A DNA stretch of 38,630 nucleotides, taken from assembly GCA_035301345.1 (NCBI GenBank), contig DATGUM010000019.1, forward strand, positions 1 through 38,630, read 5' to 3'. This stretch comes from CALAMD01 sp035301345. Its GTDB lineage: Bacteria; Bacillota; Bacilli; Bacillales; Amphibacillaceae. Below are positions 33,621-38,630 of the stretch, piece after piece. Made by a program: the position numbers and the translations under genes. The notes below the pieces were generated by a model, which was not told where the DNA came from, ran no database searches, and saw only the letters and a list, made by a program, of their open reading frames with translations. The first letter of the stretch is position 1; every line of letters begins with the position of its first letter.

Positions 33621-35936
33621 TTGAGAGGCTTATGGCACATAAGTGCATTCGGTGTCTTACTAGCGTTTCTCGCTATCCAATTTAACGCGCTATATTTATT
33701 ATTACTTTACTTCTGCTTATTAACATATTTATATGTAAGGAAGCGACTAGCTGTATCTGCATTCTTAATAACGTTGCTTATAATCACTTTTTTCTACATA
33801 TTTTTACCAGCCCCTATGAATGACAAGTCACTTGTACAAACGCGAGAAGCGATAGAAATAAAAGGTGTTATGCACGGTACGGTTAACGATACTGATACAC
33901 ACATTTCTTTTACAGTTAAAGAAGCAAGCGAAAGTCATCTATACTCAATCATTCACTTTTATGAGGAAAGAGACGACGTATTTGATAGTTATGTAAAAAA
34001 TATTAAGCACGGTGCAACTTGCGAAATCAGAGGTCAGATTGGAACAATTAATGAAGCGTCTAATCCTGGACAGTTTAATTATTTATCATATTTACAAAAT
34101 AACGGGATACGTGATCAAATTGAAGTTGAAAAAATGACTCATATAAACTGTACAGGATCTCGTTCATTGCAGATTGTTTATGAATTAAAAAACAATGTTA
34201 TAAAAGCAATAGACCATTCATACTCTGAAGAGTTAGCAAGCTGGATGAAAGCCCTCGTTATTGGTGATGATTCTAGTATAGATGATTCAGTAATCGACTT
34301 GTTCCAAAGGTGGGGATTGTCTCACATCTTAGCAATTTCTGGATTGCATGTCGGGATAGTCGTCATGATTATTTATTTTTTATTTATTCGGTTAAATCTT
34401 TTAACGAAAGAAAGTGTCCAAACACTGTTATTAATCTTTTTACCTTTTTATGCTTTATTGGCTGGAAGTGAGCCGTCTGTATGGCGGGCAAGTTTAATGA
34501 TTAGTATTGTTATTTTATTTAATAAATGGCGGGTTAGAGTTAGCTTAACAGACTTATTAAGTATTGTATTTTTAATGATTTTATTTATTGATAAACAGAT
34601 GATTTACCATATTGGCTTTCAGTTTTCTTTTCTCGTTACCCTCGCAATCCTCTTATCGAAAGACTGGCTTCTTCAGACACATTCACGAATGTTTCAATTA
34701 CTACAAATTAGTTTCATTTCGCAAATGATTATCATTCCACTACAACTTATTTATTTCCACACATTTACACCACTCTCTATTTTAGTAAATGTCATCATTG
34801 TTCCTTACTTTAGTTTGTTCGTTATTCCATTTACTTTTATATGTGTCATTATAGTAAAAATACCATTAATATCGCCAATGTTAACGATGAGCGATCAACT
34901 ATTTAAGTTTGTTCACAATTTTGTTATCTCGTCGCTTGAACAAATCGATAACTTACTATATGACCCGTTCGTCGTTGGAGACTTTTCATTGATGTATGTT
35001 GTCGTTTATTACAGCATTCTTCTTTTCTTGATGATTTTTCTAGAACGTATTGATAAAAGAAAAGCATTGTTTACGGGCGTGCTACTCGTCGCTTTAATCA
35101 TGTGGTTAGATGTTAAACCGTATTTTTCACCGATAGGTACTGTAACGATGCTAGATATCGGTCAAGGAGACGCGATTGTTATAGAATTACCTTATCGAAA
35201 GGGGATTATGTTCATAGATGCAGGCGCTAAGTTTTCTTTTGAACGAGAAGAACCGACAGCGTCCGTTTATGAATCAGTTATTAAGCCATATTTAATGTCA
35301 CGCGGCATTCGACATGTTGATCATATATTCATTAGTCATGACCATCTTGATCATAATGGAAGCGTTCCTTTTATCGTGAATGATTTTACCGTTGATTCAC
35401 TTTATACGAGTGAATACTATGAATGGACAGACTGGGAAAAAGAACATTTAAGTGAAACGGATATTCGTATTGAACGACTAGCAAAAGGTGAGAAAGTTGA
35501 AGAAGGAATTTATTCATTTTACGTGCTCGGACCAGAAAAGGACTTTAGGGATGCTAATGAAAACTCATTAATTATTTATACGAAACTTGGAGAATTAACG
35601 TGGGTTTTTACAGGAGATGCCGAGAAAAATGCAGAAAATGCATTAATAAAAGCTTATCCGAATTTAACAGCTAATATATTAAAAGTTGGACATCACGGCA
35701 GTCAAACGTCGACGCATTCATTTTTACTCGATCATCTCCAACCAAAAGTAGCACTCATTTCTGTTGGAAGAAATAATATGTACGGGCATCCATCGAAAGA
35801 AGTCATTGATCGATTACTAGATGATCAGATAAAAATTTTCCGAACTGATGAACAAGGGGCAATTGTTTATGAGTTTCAAGAAGGAAAGCAAGGGAAGTTC
35901 TCTACATTTTTAAAGAAAACTCATTTCAGCAAATAA
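33621..35936 (+). CDS. comEC: DNA-uptake channel protein ComEC
   Basis: ComEC is the membrane channel that carries single-stranded DNA into the cell. The N-terminal part has hydrophobic segments and an OB-like outer domain. The Competence domain follows, with WMKALVIGDDSSIDDSV and SHILAISGLHVGIV. Many more membrane segments come next, and then a C-terminal metallo-beta-lactamase domain (DIGQGDAIVIEL, SHDHLDHNGSVP, HHGSQTSTHS). A TTG at 33615 abuts the comEB stop. The GGTGA site at 33610-33614 fits the TTG at 33621 better, giving 771 residues. The gene is complete, so DNA uptake could be functional, though pilus genes lie outside the window. Confidence 0.94.
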   Translation: MRGLWHISAFGVLLAFLAIQFNALYLLLLYFCLLTYLYVRKRLAVSAFLITLLIITFFYIFLPAPMNDKSLVQTREAIEIKGVMHGTVNDTDTHISFTVKEASESHLYSIIHFYEERDDVFDSYVKNIKHGATCEIRGQIGTINEASNPGQFNYLSYLQNNGIRDQIEVEKMTHINCTGSRSLQIVYELKNNVIKAIDHSYSEELASWMKALVIGDDSSIDDSVIDLFQRWGLSHILAISGLHVGIVVMIIYFLFIRLNLLTKESVQTLLLIFLPFYALLAGSEPSVWRASLMISIVILFNKWRVRVSLTDLLSIVFLMILFIDKQMIYHIGFQFSFLVTLAILLSKDWLLQTHSRMFQLLQISFISQMIIIPLQLIYFHTFTPLSILVNVIIVPYFSLFVIPFTFICVIIVKIPLISPMLTMSDQLFKFVHNFVISSLEQIDNLLYDPFVVGDFSLMYVVVYYSILLFLMIFLERIDKRKALFTGVLLVALIMWLDVKPYFSPIGTVTMLDIGQGDAIVIELPYRKGIMFIDAGAKFSFEREEPTASVYESVIKPYLMSRGIRHVDHIFISHDHLDHNGSVPFIVNDFTVDSLYTSEYYEWTDWEKEHLSETDIRIERLAKGEKVEEGIYSFYVLGPEKDFRDANENSLIIYTKLGELTWVFTGDAEKNAENALIKAYPNLTANILKVGHHGSQTSTHSFLLDHLQPKVALISVGRNNMYGHPSKEVIDRLLDDQIKIFRTDEQGAIVYEFQEGKQGKFSTFLKKTHFSK

Positions 35937-36008
35937 AAAAAGAGACTATGATAGACACGCTAAATTTATTTTGGCAAAATTCATTTAGCAAATCATTGAG
36001 TCTCTTTT
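35936..36008. terminator. Bidirectional terminator after comEC
   Basis: AAAAAGAGACT (about 35937-35947) pairs with AGTCTCTTTT (35999-36008). An inner stem GCTAAAT/ATTTAGC closes the loop. A-runs and T-runs on both sides suit comEC on plus and yqzM on minus. Confidence 0.85.
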
Positions 36009-36076
36009 CATGTGATAAACTAACACATTATTTTAACGAAAGATTGTAAGTTATGTAAAAGCAAGTTAACTTTATA

Positions 36077-36208
36077 TTAGTTCATAAAGCTAATAACTGC
36101 ACCAATCGTAAAGATAGCTATAAAAAATACGAACGAAGCTGTAAATGCTTTAACAGAGTCGACAACATCGTTATTTTTTGACTGAACATTTTTTTCGAAT
36201 TCATTCAC
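36077..36208 (-). CDS. yqzM: YqzM family small membrane protein
   Basis: This gene encodes 43 residues from a GTG start (36206-36208) behind a strong site (AGGAGGG). The product begins MNEFEKNVQSKNND and ends with one hydrophobic segment (about 24-41). The beginning matches the Bacillus YqzM family, which also sits beside comEC. Its function is unknown; a single-pass membrane microprotein is the only thing the sequence supports. The minus-strand promoter is unclear (a TATAAT at 36231-36236, read backwards, lacks a good -35). Confidence 0.85.
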   Translation of the reverse strand: MNEFEKNVQSKNNDVVDSVKAFTASFVFFIAIFTIGAVISFMN

Positions 36209-36298
36209 GGCTAATCCCTCCTATATAATTTACATTATAATTTATATTGACAAATAAATCTACAAAAATCATATGAAATAATTATTACAAATGATATT

Positions 36299-36314
36299 TG
36301 ACGGAATATCGTCA
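36299..36314. promoter_or_regulatory. Inverted repeat in the yqzM-holA gap
   Basis: TGACG (36299-36303) and CGTCA (36310-36314) form a 16-bp dyad. TTGACG at 36298-36303 could be a -35 with CAAGAT 18 bp later, so it may be an operator-promoter for holA. The support is weak. Confidence 0.25.
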
Positions 36315-36423
36315 CTTTTATCAAGATAAATGAAGAGTAAAATATGTTCATTTGAATTTTCTTGCTAAAATAACGAGAGAGCTTTAACATACACGTATAC
36401 GTCGTTAAGTGGAGTGGTGAATA

Positions 36424-37440
36424 GTGACACATGTAAAACTTATGCAACAAATAAAAAATAATCAAATACCGTCGATCATTCTTTTATTCGGTACAGAGTC
36501 ATACTTTATTCAAGATGTGCAGCAAACGTTAATCGCACAAATGTCTCAGTCTGAGGATGACTTTATTTCGACATATGACTTAGAAGAAACGCCGATAGAA
36601 GCAGTGATTGATGATGCTGAAACGTATCCTTTTTTCTCTGAGAAAAAGCTAATTATTGTAGAAAAGCCATTCTTTTTAACGAATAAGCGTGCAGATACAT
36701 CTTTTGAACACAATGTGAACCGTTTGGAGCAATACTTAGAAAATCCAGCGCCATACTCGACGATGTTGTTCATTGCACCTTATGAGACGCTTGATAAGCG
36801 TAAAAAGATCGTTAAGCAATTTCATTCAACTGCTTACGTTGCTGAGTGCCAACCGATCCAAGCGAGAGAGATGGGTAAGTGGATTAATAATATAGCAAAA
36901 GAATTGAATATAACAATTAATAAAGACGTTCTGCCTATTTTAGAAGGTGAACTATCAAATGATTTACACGTTTTAGAAAATGAAATGGAGAAGTTAGCGT
37001 TATTCGTCGGTGAAAATGGCGTCGTTACGAAAGAGATTGCTTATTCATTAATATCACAAACAATTGATGGATCAGCTTTACGTCTAGTTGACGCGATTAT
37101 TAATCGGGATTTAGTACAAGCAATGAACGTTCAACAAATGCTTGAAAAAATGAACGAGGAAAAAGTATCGTTAATCGCTCTTTTAGCTTTTCAGTTTAGA
37201 GTTATTTATCAAGCGAAACTTCTCAAACAAAGAGGTTATAGTGAATTCCAAATGAGACAAGAAATTAGCGCTCATCCATATGTTATTAAACTAGCAAACC
37301 AAAGAGAACGCAGTTTTTCTAAACAGCAGCTTGAACATTATATTGATAAAATAGCAGAGACTGATGCACTTATTAAACGTGGAAAAATGGATGATCGTTT
37401 AGCTTTTGAATTACTTATTTATGAGCTCGTTATGACATAA
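36424..37440 (+). CDS. holA: DNA polymerase III subunit delta
   Basis: HolA (YqeN) is the delta subunit of the clamp loader that opens the sliding clamp. The 338-residue protein has the N-terminal stretch SIILLFGTESYFIQDV and the LIIVEKPFFL region in an AAA+-like fold that lacks Walker motifs, as delta does. The helical C-terminal domain contains SLIALLAFQFRVIYQAKLL. The start is GTG 36424 behind GGAGTGGTGA. It stands between comEC and rpsT as in other Bacillales. Confidence 0.94.
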   Translation: MTHVKLMQQIKNNQIPSIILLFGTESYFIQDVQQTLIAQMSQSEDDFISTYDLEETPIEAVIDDAETYPFFSEKKLIIVEKPFFLTNKRADTSFEHNVNRLEQYLENPAPYSTMLFIAPYETLDKRKKIVKQFHSTAYVAECQPIQAREMGKWINNIAKELNITINKDVLPILEGELSNDLHVLENEMEKLALFVGENGVVTKEIAYSLISQTIDGSALRLVDAIINRDLVQAMNVQQMLEKMNEEKVSLIALLAFQFRVIYQAKLLKQRGYSEFQMRQEISAHPYVIKLANQRERSFSKQQLEHYIDKIAETDALIKRGKMDDRLAFELLIYELVMT

Positions 37441-37474
37441 AAAAGTGGTCATATAAAATATATGACCACTTTTT
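37438..37474. terminator. Terminator of holA
   Basis: A perfect 16-bp stem (AAAAAGTGGTCATATA with TATATGACCACTTTTT) around a 3-nt loop, with A- and T-runs. It can stop both holA and rpsT; rpsT ends about 57 nt away on the opposite strand. Confidence 0.92.
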
Positions 37475-37531
37475 GTATAAATGACATTTGAACGAGTCAA
37501 AAGTCAGTATTATTCAATAATAATTGTCAAA

Positions 37532-37798
37532 TTAGTTAGCGATTGCTTGTACTTTTTTCGCAATACGTGCTTTTTGACGATTTCCATTATTTCTATGAAT
37601 AATTCCTTTTTGAATCGACTTGTCTATTTTTTTAATTGCTACGTTAAGTTCTTTTTGTGCATTTTCAACATCATTTGCGTTAACTAAACTCTCAACACGT
37701 TTAATTTGTGAACGCATTTCTGATTTAAATGATCTGTTTAATTCATGCTTTGTATTGTTTGTTCTTACTCGTTTAAGTGCAGATTTTAAATTTGCCAT
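37532..37798 (-). CDS. rpsT: 30S ribosomal protein S20 (bS20)
   Basis: This is the bS20 subunit protein. Its 88 residues start MANLKSALKRVRTNN and contain FKSEMRSQIKR and GIIHRNNGNRQKARIAKKV, the family's basic helices and conserved HRNN-like block. The ATG at 37798 follows GGGGGTG. The gene is read against its neighbours, as in Bacillales. It has a good promoter on the minus strand (37834-37862). Confidence 0.97.
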   Translation of the reverse strand: MANLKSALKRVRTNNTKHELNRSFKSEMRSQIKRVESLVNANDVENAQKELNVAIKKIDKSIQKGIIHRNNGNRQKARIAKKVQAIAN

Positions 37799-37833
37799 AA
37801 TATATACACCCCCTAGTTACTTTAACAATTGAT

Positions 37834-37862
37834 ATTTTACCAAATTGGTCTATTGATTACAA
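37834..37862 (-). promoter_or_regulatory. rpsT promoter
   Basis: On minus: TTGTAA (37857-37862), 17-bp spacer, TAAAAT (37834-37839) with TG one base upstream (extended -10). Confidence 0.65.
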
Positions 37863-37901
37863 CTGTTATTATGTGCAAACGATAGATAATTACGGGAATA
37901 A

Positions 37902-37930
37902 ATGACAGAACAGAAATGAATTGCTATAAT
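37902..37930 (+). promoter_or_regulatory. lepA promoter
   Basis: ATGACA (37902-37907), 17-bp spacer, TATAAT (37925-37930) with TG at 37922-37923 (extended -10). The leader to the lepA ATG would be about 63 nt. Confidence 0.7.
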
Positions 37931-37999
37931 CATACAAGATATAGATTAATATGAATGAACGAAAATTAATGGATTGAATCATAGGAGTGAGCAACATTT

Positions 38000-38630
38000 A
38001 TGGGGAATAAAAACAGAAACGTACGTAACTTTTCAATTATCGCTCATATTGACCACGGGAAGTCGACGTTAGCAGACCGTATTTTAGAAAATACGAAAGC
38101 TCTAACGTCACGTGAAATGGAAGATCGATTACTCGATGCGATGGATTTAGAAAAAGAACGTGGCATTACGATAAAGTTAAATGCTGTTCAATTAGAATAT
38201 ACGAGCAATGCTGGTGAAGATTACACGTTTCACTTAATTGATACGCCTGGACACGTCGATTTTACGTATGAAGTATCGCGAAGTCTAGCTGCGTGTGAAG
38301 GTGCTATTCTCGTTGTCGATGCTGCTCAAGGCATTGAAGCACAGACACTAGCTAACGTTTATTTAGCGCTTGATAACGATTTAGAAATTATACCTGTTAT
38401 AAACAAAATTGATTTGCCGAATGCGGATCCTGACCGCGTGACGCAAGAACTTGTTGATATCGTAGGCATTGATCCAGACGACGTTATTCTAGCGTCAGCA
38501 AAAGATAACATTGGGATTGAAGAAATATTAGAGCGAGTTGTAGACGTTGTACCGCCTCCAGCAGGAAGTACAGATGCTCCGACAAAAGCACTTATTTTTG
38601 ATTCACTTTACGATTCGTATCGCGGGGTCG
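38000..38630 (+). CDS. lepA: Elongation factor 4 (LepA), 5' part
   Basis: LepA is a ribosome-binding translational GTPase (EF4). The first 210 residues are in the window and the gene runs off the end. Visible are the P-loop HIDHGKST (16-23), the switch region LEKERGITIK (about 49-58), DTPGH (about 76-80) and the G4 motif NKID (about 134-137). ATG 38000 follows GGAGTGA by about 9 nt. In Bacillus gpr and spoIIP lie between rpsT and lepA; they are absent here. Confidence 0.97.
   Translation, partial: MGNKNRNVRNFSIIAHIDHGKSTLADRILENTKALTSREMEDRLLDAMDLEKERGITIKLNAVQLEYTSNAGEDYTFHLIDTPGHVDFTYEVSRSLAACEGAILVVDAAQGIEAQTLANVYLALDNDLEIIPVINKIDLPNADPDRVTQELVDIVGIDPDDVILASAKDNIGIEEILERVVDVVPPPAGSTDAPTKALIFDSLYDSYRGV

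Overview
The window is a low-G+C Bacillota (Bacillales) core-genome segment packed with co-directional housekeeping genes. Gene order follows the Bacillus subtilis / Staphylococcus backbone: recJ-apt-relA-dtd, hisS-aspS, rarA|cymR-yrvO-mnmA-yrrB-recD2, alaS-ireB-ruvX-yrzB-mltG-yrrM, greA-yrrS-mtnN, yqeG-yqeH-aroE-yhbY-nadD-yqeK-rsfS-yqeM-comEA-comEB-comEC, then yqzM|holA|rpsT|lepA. The sporulation genes that lie between rpsT and lepA in Bacillus (gpr, spoIIP) are absent, and mtnN runs straight into yqeG as in Staphylococcus. This suggests a non-sporulating member of the Bacillales; Staphylococcaceae-like or reduced Bacillaceae cannot be settled from the window alone.

Layout. 1-302: uncertain 3' end of an upstream gene and a promoter. 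303-6220: a LapA-type membrane protein, recJ, apt, the bifunctional (p)ppGpp enzyme and D-aminoacyl-tRNA deacylase, closed by a long hairpin. 6297-9741: a T-box-controlled hisS-aspS operon with a terminator. 9805-9993: an apparent stand-alone transcription unit (promoter, about 150 nt without a convincing ORF, strong terminator). 10052-11500: a purine permease with its own promoter and a cre-like site at the transcription start. 11519-11736: 6S RNA, sharing a bidirectional terminator with the convergent rarA. 13144-18984: cymR and the tRNA-thiolation pair yrvO-mnmA, a TPR protein and recD2. 19004-24973: T-box-controlled alaS, then ireB-ruvX-yrzB and mltG-yrrM. 25009-27086: greA, a YrrS-like protein and mtnN. 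27256-35936: the ribosome-assembly / NAD / shikimate / competence run. 36077-36208 (-): a tiny yqzM gene with a GTG start. 36424-38630: holA, rpsT (-) and the 5' part of lepA.

How the genes fit together: translation and its quality control dominate (three aminoacyl-tRNA synthetases, two under T-box attenuation, dtd, mnmA/yrvO, yrrM, rsfS, yqeH, yhbY, rpsT, lepA). DNA repair and uptake form a second theme (recJ, rarA, recD2, ruvX, holA, comEA/EC). Global regulators are also present (relA, 6S RNA, cymR, ireB). I found no mobile elements, CRISPR arrays, tRNA or rRNA genes, and no clear sign of a new multi-gene system. The least explained elements are the orphan transcription unit at 9805-9993 and the first 300 bases.
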